Shown piece by piece: positions 45,600 through 52,632 of a DNA stretch of 64,000 nucleotides; the first letter of the stretch is position 1; every line of letters begins with the position of its first letter. The translations under genes were made by a program, and so were the position numbers. The notes below the pieces were generated by a model that saw only the letters and a list, made by a program, of their open reading frames with translations, had not been told where the DNA came from and did not search any database. Origin of the DNA: an uncultured Bacteroidota bacterium (GTDB lineage Bacteria > Bacteroidota > Bacteroidia > Flavobacteriales > Flavobacteriaceae); contig CABXVR010000002.1 in NCBI GenBank assembly GCA_902515565.1, positions 39,278 through 103,277 of the forward strand, read 5' to 3'.

Positions 45600-45748
45600 T
45601 ATCTTTTTGTTTTTTTATTAAATACCAAACCAATACCTGCGCCAAAACATAATCCAAATGAAATCCATAAATTTATATTGCCTGTGGCACTGCCAATTAT
45701 AATTCCTGCGAGTAATCCTATTCCTGCACCCAATGAAATATTTGTCAT
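45599..45748 (-). CDS. 49-residue glycine-zipper miniprotein
   Basis: Short gene with a good reading frame: MTNISLGAGIGLLAGIIIGS, a polar turn ATGN, then a second hydrophobic stretch INLWISFGLCFGAGIGLVF and a basic end NKKTKR. Two helices with GxxxG repeats make a hairpin membrane protein likely. The stop TAA shares a base with the ATG of the serine hydrolase (TAATG), which is strong evidence that it is translated. It lies 32 bp after a small lipoprotein gene. It shares the Gly-zipper hairpin and basic tail with the 60-residue protein on the other side of the hydrolase. No function is known to me. Confidence 0.72.
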   Translation of the reverse strand: MTNISLGAGIGLLAGIIIGSATGNINLWISFGLCFGAGIGLVFNKKTKR

Positions 45749-45780
45749 TTTAGTTTTTTATTAAGTTGTATAGTTAAAAT

Positions 45781-45999
45781 TTAATCAATGTTATTTTTTT
45801 CAATGGTTATTACAATGATTTCTTTTCCATTTTCCTTTTTGTCCTCACTTGTAATAACCCACTCACCTTGCACTCCATCTAGGTTTTCTCCATCAATTGT
45901 TATATTGATATCATTTATTACCTCAACATCAGGACTGAACCAGGAACCACATGAACTAAAAGTGAAAGCAATTAATATAATCAGTATTATTTTTTTCAT
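45781..45999 (-). CDS. small lipoprotein
   Basis: Unknown function. The 72 residues start with MKKIILIILIAFTFSSC, a lipoprotein signal with Cys17 in the lipobox FSSC, followed by an acidic, strand-rich mature part (VEVINDINITIDGEN and the ITSEDKKENGKEIIVITIEK end). It is the first gene after the best promoter in this stretch, which makes it the head of the operon with the miniproteins, hydrolase, PadR and PspC genes. Confidence 0.72.
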   Translation of the reverse strand: MKKIILIILIAFTFSSCGSWFSPDVEVINDINITIDGENLDGVQGEWVITSEDKKENGKEIIVITIEKNNID

Positions 46000-46032
46000 G
46001 ATTTAAAGTTTTTTAATTAATAATAATAAAGG

Positions 46033-46063
46033 CAAATATATACAAATTTAGCTACTATGCAAA
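46033..46063 (-). promoter_or_regulatory. promoter of the lipoprotein-hydrolase-PadR-PspC operon
   Basis: TTTG, a 19-bp spacer and TATATTTG on the minus strand, an exact match to the Bacteroidota consensus. A second exact -7 box, TAAATTTG (plus-strand 46043-46050), lies inside the spacer. The start site would be near 46026, leaving a leader of about 27 bases before the small lipoprotein. Two overlapping -7 boxes could allow two start sites. Confidence 0.75.
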
Positions 46064-46095
46064 GCAAAGTACTATTTAATACAATTTTACTTATT

Positions 46096-46365
46096 TCATT
46101 TTCTCAGGGACATGAGTGACTTAAAAAATTCTTCAAATCTTTTTGAACCAAGCTTTGTTATAGAACAAGATGTATTAGGATAATTGTTTTTAAAACTTTT
46201 GCTAATTGATATGTAATTACTCTCCTCTAATTTTTTTAGTTGGACACTAAGGTTACCTTTTGACGATTCAGTTACTTTTTGCAAATGATTAAAATCACAT
46301 GAAGAAACACCCAAAAGCGAAGAAATAATTTTTAATCTAATTGGATTTAATAATAACTTATCCAT
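46096..46365 (-). CDS. winged-helix transcriptional regulator (HTH_34/MarR-like)
   Basis: Small DNA-binding protein of 89 residues. It opens with LLLNPIRLKIISSLLGVSSC, has the recognition-helix segment SKGNLSVQLKKLEESNYISI and a wing around SKSFKNNYPNTSCSITKLG. Single-domain winged-helix proteins of this kind are commonly paired with a small multispanning membrane protein in Bacteroidota, as here with the gene 4 bp upstream. It may autoregulate the pair; the target site is unknown. It is the last gene of its operon, just before the strong promoter of the next one. Confidence 0.85.
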   Translation of the reverse strand: MDKLLLNPIRLKIISSLLGVSSCDFNHLQKVTESSKGNLSVQLKKLEESNYISISKSFKNNYPNTSCSITKLGSKRFEEFFKSLMSLRK

Positions 46366-46369
46366 CTAA

Positions 46370-46942
46370 TTATTTAGTTTCTTTAAATCTATATAGAGAT
46401 ATTCCTGGGATCAACATTCCAAATGCAATTCCATATACGTTCATTAATAAAAAATTTAAGCCTGGGGATACATGATTGTACACAACAAATGCTAGTAATA
46501 ATAACCCACCAATTGTAATATTTTTAAATTTTATTATAAGACCTGTCATAACAAGAGCTATTGCAAGGCTAAATAAAATTTCTAAAGTTGGACTATTAAT
46601 TCCTTTAATTAATGAGATAGCTACATGCAATAACCATGAAAGACCAAAAACCGCCCAAATAATTTTTACAACTCTTCCTAATTGAGTTTCATATCCTATC
46701 TTATGTCCAGTTTTAATGTTGTAATAAGTGGTATATATCATTCCTATTACTGGAATTGCAATCCAATATACGAGTGAGGAATAATTAGAAAACTGAACAA
46801 GCTCAGGAAAAAAATAATGAAATAAACTCATTGAGATTATTAAGATTCCCCAAAATAATAGATTATAACCTAAAGGTTTTAAACTAGTTTTTGTTTGTAT
46901 TATAGCATCATTTATGATTTTAATTTGTTCTTCTTTTGTCAT
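46370..46942 (-). CDS. multispanning membrane protein paired with the winged-helix regulator
   Basis: 190 residues. A soluble N-terminus MTKEEQIKIINDAIIQTKTS is followed by five or six hydrophobic segments (about 25-42, 53-72, 88-108, 118-136, 140-158 and 160-180). No catalytic motif is visible. Its position immediately upstream of a winged-helix gene, with a 4-bp gap, suggests a sensor-regulator or target-regulator pair. I do not recognise the family by name. Confidence 0.72.
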   Translation of the reverse strand: MTKEEQIKIINDAIIQTKTSLKPLGYNLLFWGILIISMSLFHYFFPELVQFSNYSSLVYWIAIPVIGMIYTTYYNIKTGHKIGYETQLGRVVKIIWAVFGLSWLLHVAISLIKGINSPTLEILFSLAIALVMTGLIIKFKNITIGGLLLLAFVVYNHVSPGLNFLLMNVYGIAFGMLIPGISLYRFKETK

Positions 46943-46960
46943 AATAAATTGGTTTATTAG

Positions 46961-47413
46961 CTATTTTAAAATAACTAGTTTTATTTTTTTTCCTTTAAAA
47001 AATTCAGCTGCGCTTTCGACAGTTGTCTCAGATTGCAAAGAAATACGCACAAAGCCTTCACCAAAACTAAGGTAGGTGAAACTTGGATTTTCATAAATCA
47101 AACTGTATTGAGGAAATTGACTCCATCTTTCAATTTTTCCCTCACTTGCTGGTCTTTGTATGTAAGCCATAACAGCTCCATTATCTGCTACATCCTTAGT
47201 TATTTCATCTACCTTGATTTCAAGGTTTCCATATTTCTTATCTTCACTAATACTTGTTAAATCACCAAAATCTAAAATTATAGTATTGTCAATTGAATTA
47301 TAATAATTAATAGTGTTTTCTCCCCTATCTACTGATATTAATTTAGACATTCCACAGCTTGATAGTAAAATCAAACCCATTAACATTAATGTTTTACTAA
47401 ATAAGTATTTCAT
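46961..47413 (-). CDS. lipoprotein of unknown function
   Basis: 150 residues with a lipoprotein signal peptide ending LILLSSC (Cys20). The mature part contains a stretch (ITKDVADNGAVMAYIQRPAS and RWSQFPQYSLIYEN) that resembles a group of Flavobacteriia lipoproteins with the pattern 'DNGAVxVY...W..LPY', of no known function. It is the first gene after a good promoter and is followed 18 bp later by the membrane protein and winged-helix genes. Confidence 0.7.
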   Translation of the reverse strand: MKYLFSKTLMLMGLILLSSCGMSKLISVDRGENTINYYNSIDNTIILDFGDLTSISEDKKYGNLEIKVDEITKDVADNGAVMAYIQRPASEGKIERWSQFPQYSLIYENPSFTYLSFGEGFVRISLQSETTVESAAEFFKGKKIKLVILK

Positions 47414-47436
47414 TTTTTTTAATTTAAATAATAATA

Positions 47437-47468
47437 CAAATATAAACTAGTTTATAAAATAAACCAAA
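47437..47468 (-). promoter_or_regulatory. promoter of the lipoprotein/membrane protein/regulator operon
   Basis: TTTG, 20-bp spacer, TATATTTG on the minus strand. The start site would be near 47430, about 17 bases before the lipoprotein ATG. The box lies in the 70-bp gap after the oxidase accessory genes, marking a new transcription unit. Confidence 0.72.
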
Positions 47469-47483
47469 TTAATTTTTAAAAAA

Positions 47484-47693
47484 CTATTTCTTAAATTTTC
47501 TATAAATAATAAAAGCAATACTAAAGACAACTATATAAGGAATTGCCATTAGGTATACAATTCCGTCATTTATTCCTTTTGCAGACACTTGTCCTTCTTC
47601 ACTTTCTAATACAGCTCTACACATAGCACACTGCCCTAGCATAGCATCTGTAATAAAGAATAAAACGATAAGAAATATATATTTAAATTTCAT
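47484..47693 (-). CDS. small exported CxxC membrane protein of the oxidase cluster
   Basis: 69 residues from the ATG at 47693, starting MKFKYIFLIVLFFITDAMLG; the longer upstream frame overlaps the DUF420 gene and is not credible. A signal peptide ends before QCAMCRAVLES, a CxxC pair placed at the mature N-terminus, and a C-terminal helix (about 44-64) anchors it. Similar CAMC-type small proteins occur beside SCO and DUF420 genes in Bacteroidota. A redox or copper/heme-handling role in oxidase assembly is likely but unproven. Confidence 0.75.
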   Translation of the reverse strand: MKFKYIFLIVLFFITDAMLGQCAMCRAVLESEEGQVSAKGINDGIVYLMAIPYIVVFSIAFIIYRKFKK

Positions 47694-47695
47694 AA

Positions 47696-48211
47696 TTAGT
47701 AATAAGGGGATATCATTATATAAACTACAACTCCAGTAACCGCTACATAAAGCCAAAGTGGAAAAGTGATTTTAGCAATTTTTTTATGTGCTTGAATATC
47801 ATTAGTAATTGCTCTAACATAAGTTACTAGTACAAATGGAATTACAGTAATTGATAAAAGAATATGAGAAATAAGTATCGTAAAATAAATATATCTGATA
47901 GTTCCCTCACCACCGAATGGAGTAGATTCACTCGTCATATGATAAGCTACATACATCAATAAAAATACTAAGGAAAGAGCAATAGCAAACTTCATTAAAA
48001 GTGAATGAAGTTTTATCTTTTTATTTTTAATTGCAACTAAAGCAGAAATCAGCAATAAAGCGGTTAAGGCATTTATCGATGCATAAATAGGAGGTAAAAA
48101 TGACAATGGCTCAACATTAGGCAACTTTACTGTGAATAATATTGCAACCACAACTGGAATCAAAATAGAAACTAATATTATAAGTTTATTATATTTTATT
48201 GGCTCAGACAT
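47696..48211 (-). CDS. DUF420 membrane protein (oxidase-associated)
   Basis: Integral membrane protein of 171 residues with four or five helices (about 9-27, 42-62, 73-92, 108-130 and 148-168). The conserved His-containing helices include SLLMKFAIALSLVFLLMYVAYH and LISHILLSITVIPFVL. DUF420 proteins resemble CtaG/cytochrome-oxidase assembly factors and travel with SCO and caa3-type oxidase genes, as here. It lies between the SCO gene (4 bp) and the CxxC miniprotein (2 bp). Confidence 0.9.
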   Translation of the reverse strand: MSEPIKYNKLIILVSILIPVVVAILFTVKLPNVEPLSFLPPIYASINALTALLLISALVAIKNKKIKLHSLLMKFAIALSLVFLLMYVAYHMTSESTPFGGEGTIRYIYFTILISHILLSITVIPFVLVTYVRAITNDIQAHKKIAKITFPLWLYVAVTGVVVYIMISPYY

Positions 48212-48215
48212 ATTT

Positions 48216-48953
48216 TTACTTTAATAACTTTAAAATATCTTCTTTGAGAATTGAGATTTCTTCTTTTTCTCCGTCACTATTAGTTTTGTCTTTAAAATCA
48301 ATAGCTCCTTTATAGTAAATTAGTGGATTACCAAAATCATCAGATCTACATCTAATATAACCCTCCTGGTCAATTAATGCAAAATTTCCAGAATGTTCAA
48401 ATCCTCCAGCTGCAGATTCTTCTTGAGCTGTATATAAATTAAATCCATCATTTGCTAGTTCGTAAATTTCTTCTTTATCACCAGTTAAAAGATTCCAATT
48501 TTTATTTGTAATTCCAAATTGATTAGCGTAATCACTCAACACCTCAACAGTATCATATGCTGGATTTATTGTAAAAGAAGCAAAACCAAGATTGTCAAAT
48601 TCATTAAATGAGTTTTGAATCTCAACTAAATTATAATTCATAATAGGGCATATTGTAGGACAAGTGGTGAAAAAGAATTCTACAATATATACTTTTCCCT
48701 CATAATCTTTATTAGTAATTAGCTCACCATTTTGATTAGTGAAAGAAAAATTAGGTACTTTTTTTCTCTCCCCATTAATTTCAAGATACATTAAATTAGA
48801 ATCACCTACATTCCTATTAACAGATCTACTTCTACTTTCTTCTCTAACTATATCGTCATTCGAAAATCGATCAATAATTCTTGGAACAAAAATTATTCCA
48901 AAAACTAATACTATAAATGAAATACCTATATATGAATTATTTCTTTTACTCAT
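48216..48953 (-). CDS. SCO1/SenC-family copper chaperone
   Basis: Membrane-anchored thioredoxin-fold protein that delivers copper to the CuA site of cytochrome oxidase subunit II. One N-terminal helix (about 8-26), then the copper-site pair Cys98 and Cys102 in TTCPTICP and His187 in FEHSGNFALID. Total 245 residues, normal for SCO. Its ATG overlaps the stop of the upstream thioredoxin-like gene by one base. Its presence indicates that a CuA-type oxidase is made by this cell, although subunits I and II are encoded elsewhere. Confidence 0.95.
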   Translation of the reverse strand: MSKRNNSYIGISFIVLVFGIIFVPRIIDRFSNDDIVREESRSRSVNRNVGDSNLMYLEINGERKKVPNFSFTNQNGELITNKDYEGKVYIVEFFFTTCPTICPIMNYNLVEIQNSFNEFDNLGFASFTINPAYDTVEVLSDYANQFGITNKNWNLLTGDKEEIYELANDGFNLYTAQEESAAGGFEHSGNFALIDQEGYIRCRSDDFGNPLIYYKGAIDFKDKTNSDGEKEEISILKEDILKLLK

Positions 48954-49660
48954 TAATTCTCTATGTTTTCATTTCTTCTATTGTTTGAATCAATACCAGC
49001 TTTGCGTTTTTGTCTGTATTCAGTAAACAAAATTCTTAAGTCGTCATTCATTTTATTTTTTATTTCTGAAACTTTGGTAGAGTTGTAAGAACTTAATCCA
49101 AAAACCTTAACTCCTTTATCTACATCAGATGGTTTTCTGTCATCAATTCTACCTCTTTGATTCAAATCTTTGTCAACAATAAATATGTAAGGTGACGATA
49201 AATCATTAGTTAAAGCATTTGAGAATTTAAGTGAACTATGCAAGTCCTTAATTTGATCACTAGACCCAAAAGCAAATCCCCAATATTTTAATTCGTCATA
49301 CGCATATAATTCCAACAACAATTGATTTACTTGGTTTTCAGAGCCATTTGGAACTATCATTAATAATTGAAATTTCTTAAAGCCCTTAAACTTATCATAA
49401 ATAAGTTCCTTGAGATTTAGTGCTACTGTCAAGTTATCCATAGGATTATCGCCTAAAAAGGCGAGAACAGTTATGTTGCCACGAAGAAGTCTTTTATCTT
49501 CTTCTATGTAAGTAAATGAATCTACATCTTTAATATTATTTTTAACAATATCTAAAGAGTTGTAATTATGGGTTGAAGGATATAAAAAAAGAAGGAAAAT
49601 GACTGGCAAGAAAAATAATACTGATAGTATTAACCATTTTTTTAAAGAAGTCGAATTCAT
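48953..49660 (-). CDS. membrane-anchored thioredoxin-fold protein lacking cysteines
   Basis: Unknown function. The 235 residues have one N-terminal helix (about 8-28), then a domain with the strand order of a thioredoxin fold (GNITVLAFLGDNPMDNL, FQLLMIVPNG, PYIFIVDKDLNQRGRID), which resembles SCO but has no CxxxC and no equivalent His. It is placed directly upstream of SCO, and such a gene is usual in the oxidase clusters of Flavobacteriia. It may be a structural or chaperone relative that lost redox activity. The fold is inferred from pattern only. Confidence 0.75.
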   Translation of the reverse strand: MNSTSLKKWLILSVLFFLPVIFLLFLYPSTHNYNSLDIVKNNIKDVDSFTYIEEDKRLLRGNITVLAFLGDNPMDNLTVALNLKELIYDKFKGFKKFQLLMIVPNGSENQVNQLLLELYAYDELKYWGFAFGSSDQIKDLHSSLKFSNALTNDLSSPYIFIVDKDLNQRGRIDDRKPSDVDKGVKVFGLSSYNSTKVSEIKNKMNDDLRILFTEYRQKRKAGIDSNNRRNENIEN

Positions 49661-49693
49661 TTATATTTATATAAAAAGAAGCAAAAAGAAATA

Positions 49694-50074
49694 TTAAAAA
49701 TCTCTTTTGATGTAGCCTTGATCGTATGTGTCAAATATATATCCTGCTTCTTGAATTAAAATCCACATTAAGTAGCAAATTAAAAATATTGCTGTCCAAA
49801 CAACAACTCTTCTTAAGGCTGGTGTTTCATCACGCATATGCATAAAGTCCCATGTGATATAATATGCCTTAACAATAGTTAAAATAATAAATATCCAATT
49901 TAAGATTTTCATACTTAAAAAGCTCTCCATCATAAATGGAGGCTTAATTATTCCTAAAACTACTTCTACAGTTGTAACAATAGTAAGTAAGATTAGTACA
50001 CCCCATATCTTTTGAGTGTTAGATTTAAATTTAATTAAACCTCTAAAAATTTCTAACTTGTGCCCGTCAGCCAT
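49694..50074 (-). CDS. cytochrome c oxidase subunit IV (caa3 type)
   Basis: Small oxidase subunit of 126 residues with three helices (about 22-42, 50-70 and 87-108). The block FIILTIVKAYYITWDFMHMRDE is the typical helix II region of bacterial subunit IV, also called CyoD/CtaF. It is encoded between subunit III and the SCO-associated thioredoxin-like gene. Confidence 0.87.
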   Translation of the reverse strand: MADGHKLEIFRGLIKFKSNTQKIWGVLILLTIVTTVEVVLGIIKPPFMMESFLSMKILNWIFIILTIVKAYYITWDFMHMRDETPALRRVVVWTAIFLICYLMWILIQEAGYIFDTYDQGYIKRDF

Positions 50075-50089
50075 ATTAATAATATATAA

Positions 50090-51067
50090 TTAAACTAAAT
50101 AGAAAAATGTGAATACAAATACCCAAACTAAATCAACAAAGTGCCAATATAAACCTACTTTTTCAACCATTTCATAACTTCCTCTTCTTTGATATGTACC
50201 AAGAATAACATTGAAAAATATAATTATATTTAGAACTACACCTGAAAAAACGTGGAAGCCGTGAAACCCAGTTATAAAAAAGAAAAAGTCTGCAAACAGT
50301 GGGGTACCGTATTCATTATCGACAAGGTTTGCGCCCTCAACCACATAAGAACCGTTATCGACTAGCATTTTTAATGACTCCTCTCTTGAGAGTACTGTTT
50401 TATGATTACCTTCAATAATTTGAGTTCTCACCAAAAGATTTGGTGATGCTTCGAAACCTTCAATTACTTCATCAAGAGTATAATCAGATAAAGCAGATTC
50501 AGACATGAACCATACCCCATTTTTGGCTAGGTTTTGCTCTCTTTCAGTCTCGATTGAGGTGGCAAAATCTTTAAGCGCTATCCTTTTATTGGAATCTGCA
50601 TCAACAAACTGGATTATATTACCTCCATTAGTTTTTACTGCGCCATAATCACCCTTTATAAAAGTTGCCCATTCCCATGCTTGAGAACCAACAAATATTA
50701 GACCTCCAATAATTGTTAAGAACATATAAAAAGTCACCTTAGCCTGGTTCATGTGGTGACCAGCATCTACAGCTAGCACCATTGTAACTGATGACATAAT
50801 TAATACAAATGTCATAAAAGCAACATAGATCATTGGTAATTCCTGCCCATGCATAAATGGAACGTGAGTAAAAACTTCATCAGCTATAGGCCATGAATCA
50901 ATAAACTTGAATCTTGAAAATCCATAGGCTGCCAAAAATCCTGAAAAAGTTAATGCATCCGAAACAATAAAAAACCACATCATTAACTTTCCATAACTCG
51001 CTTTCATGGGTTTATTACCCCCGGACCAACCTTCATTTTGACTTGTTGCAGATACTGTAGAACTCAT
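50090..51067 (-). CDS. cytochrome c oxidase subunit III with large loop insertion
   Basis: Integral subunit of a heme-copper oxidase. The core helices include KLMMWFFIVSDALTFSGFLAAY and ITGFHGFHVFSGVVLN with the conserved His residues, and YWHFVDLVWVFVFTFFYL at the end. Between helices, residues about 140-255 form an extra hydrophilic domain of some 110 residues that raises the length to 325, which I recall as a usual Flavobacteriia variant. It lies 40 bp after a second, shorter subunit III gene, and a possible -7 box (CAAAAATA at 51094-51101) is present in the gap. Confidence 0.92.
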   Translation of the reverse strand: MSSTVSATSQNEGWSGGNKPMKASYGKLMMWFFIVSDALTFSGFLAAYGFSRFKFIDSWPIADEVFTHVPFMHGQELPMIYVAFMTFVLIMSSVTMVLAVDAGHHMNQAKVTFYMFLTIIGGLIFVGSQAWEWATFIKGDYGAVKTNGGNIIQFVDADSNKRIALKDFATSIETEREQNLAKNGVWFMSESALSDYTLDEVIEGFEASPNLLVRTQIIEGNHKTVLSREESLKMLVDNGSYVVEGANLVDNEYGTPLFADFFFFITGFHGFHVFSGVVLNIIIFFNVILGTYQRRGSYEMVEKVGLYWHFVDLVWVFVFTFFYLV

Positions 51068-51107
51068 AAATATGATTTATATTAAAAACGGTACAAAAAT
51101 AATTAAT

Positions 51108-51689
51108 TTATATGAAGAAAACTAAAAATAAAAATAAGTATATCCATAAAACATCAACAAAATGCCAAAAGTTAGCTGCTAATTCAAATCCTAGCATATT
51201 ATCACTTTGATATTTATCTCTCAAAAGCATTATTAAAACTACTGTTAAGCAGAGTAAACCAACTGCAGCGTGTAGTAAATGAAAAAAAGCAATTAAGAAA
51301 ATAAACGAAGAAGTAACATTACTTGTTGGTCCTGTGAAATAATATCCTAGGTCAATTAATTGTGAAAAACCATAAAATTGTAATGAGACAAATACTGCAG
51401 CACAAACTACAGCAATAAAAAATAAAATAGTGCTCTTTTTTTTATCATTCTTTCTGAGCGAAATCTTTGATAGATAAACAAATAAGCTACTTAATATTAT
51501 TACAATTAAACTGGCGGTAAAAGCACTTGGAAGCTCATGATCAGCCATCCAGTCTACTCTTGTTTTACTTGCCACAAAAGCACTAGTTAAACCACCAAAT
51601 GACATAATAAGTGATGCAATTCCAAACCATAGCATCATTTTTTTTGCTCTGGTATTTTTTGTTTTATCTGAACCTTGTGTTAAATCCAT
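51108..51689 (-). CDS. heme-copper oxidase subunit III, short form
   Basis: Second subunit III-type protein, 193 residues, five helices. Landmarks are the middle helix FLIAFFHLLHAAVGLLCL with the conserved His and the C-terminal AANFWHFVDVLWIYLFLFLVFF. The two subunit III genes in series are characteristic of Bacteroidota caa3-type clusters. It starts 4 bp after ctaB. Confidence 0.91.
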   Translation of the reverse strand: MDLTQGSDKTKNTRAKKMMLWFGIASLIMSFGGLTSAFVASKTRVDWMADHELPSAFTASLIVIILSSLFVYLSKISLRKNDKKKSTILFFIAVVCAAVFVSLQFYGFSQLIDLGYYFTGPTSNVTSSFIFLIAFFHLLHAAVGLLCLTVVLIMLLRDKYQSDNMLGFELAANFWHFVDVLWIYLFLFLVFFI

Positions 51690-51693
51690 TGAA

Positions 51694-52566
51694 TTAAAAT
51701 AAATTATCGATTAAATATACAATTTGTACTAATGTTAAATATAAAATACTCACATACATTAAAACTTTTGCATTTTGAGTTGTACTTGTTTTAAATAATT
51801 GGAATGAATAAAATAATAAAAACATTCCTAACATGAGGACTATGACTAAACCATAAGTTGAAAGAGATAAATCCCCGGTGACATTAAAATATGGGACTAT
51901 GGACATAATTATTGCCCAGAAAGAATAAAAGATTATTTGAAAAGTAGTTGATTTATCTTTTCTTCCTGTTGGCAACATCTTAAATCCTGCTTTTTCATAC
52001 TCATCATTTTGCCACCACGCGATTGCCCAAAAATGTGGAAACTGCCAAAAGAACTGCATTAAAAATAATGCTAATGCTTCAACGCCTAATTCGTTAGTTG
52101 CAGCTACCCAGCCTAGCATAAATGGAATTGCTCCAGGGATAGCCCCAACAAAAACAGAAAGAGGAGTTATTAATTTTAGTGGAGTATAAACACATGCATA
52201 AATAAATATTGAGATAGCTCCCAACATTGCACATAATGGACTGATAATGTAAAGAAAAGTTAATCCGGCAATGACAAAAGTAAAACCAAGAACAAGTGCA
52301 TTATTAACTGATATCTGACCCATTGGCAATGGCCTTCCTTTGGTTCTTTGCATTAGAGCATCTAAATCTCTTTCAATAACTTGATTGAAAATATTTGATG
52401 CACTAACCATCATTAATCCACCTACTACTAAGTATAAAAATATTTCAAAATCAAATTCACTCATTCCGATTAGATAACTAATCACAGATGAAAACACTAC
52501 ACTTGCCGAAAGTCGAAGCTTAGTGATTTCTATAAAGGAACTAAATGTGAATTTATTGTTTTGCAC
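51694..52566 (-). CDS. ctaB: heme o synthase (protoheme IX farnesyltransferase)
   Basis: UbiA-family membrane enzyme that attaches a farnesyl chain to heme b to give heme o, needed for the oxidase encoded downstream. The polyprenyl-diphosphate motif NQVIERDLDALMQRTKGRPL (61-80) is complete; the second motif PHFWAIAWWQNDEYEKAGF is near residues 177-195. Eight to nine helices; 290 residues. First gene of the oxidase operon, 26 bp after a good promoter. Confidence 0.95.
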   Translation of the reverse strand: MQNNKFTFSSFIEITKLRLSASVVFSSVISYLIGMSEFDFEIFLYLVVGGLMMVSASNIFNQVIERDLDALMQRTKGRPLPMGQISVNNALVLGFTFVIAGLTFLYIISPLCAMLGAISIFIYACVYTPLKLITPLSVFVGAIPGAIPFMLGWVAATNELGVEALALFLMQFFWQFPHFWAIAWWQNDEYEKAGFKMLPTGRKDKSTTFQIIFYSFWAIIMSIVPYFNVTGDLSLSTYGLVIVLMLGMFLLFYSFQLFKTSTTQNAKVLMYVSILYLTLVQIVYLIDNLF

Positions 52567-52591
52567 TGATTAATGGCTAAAAATATCGATG

Positions 52592-52622
52592 CAAAGATAA
52601 GTCTAAATTACAATAAGGACAA
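52592..52622 (-). promoter_or_regulatory. promoter of the ctaB-cox operon
   Basis: TTG, a 20-bp spacer and TATCTTTG on the minus strand match the Bacteroidota promoter form. The start site near 52586 leaves a leader of about 20 bases before ctaB. The operon may extend through to the CxxC miniprotein, as all following gaps are 40 bp or less. Confidence 0.7.
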
Positions 52623-52632
52623 TCCTAATTAA

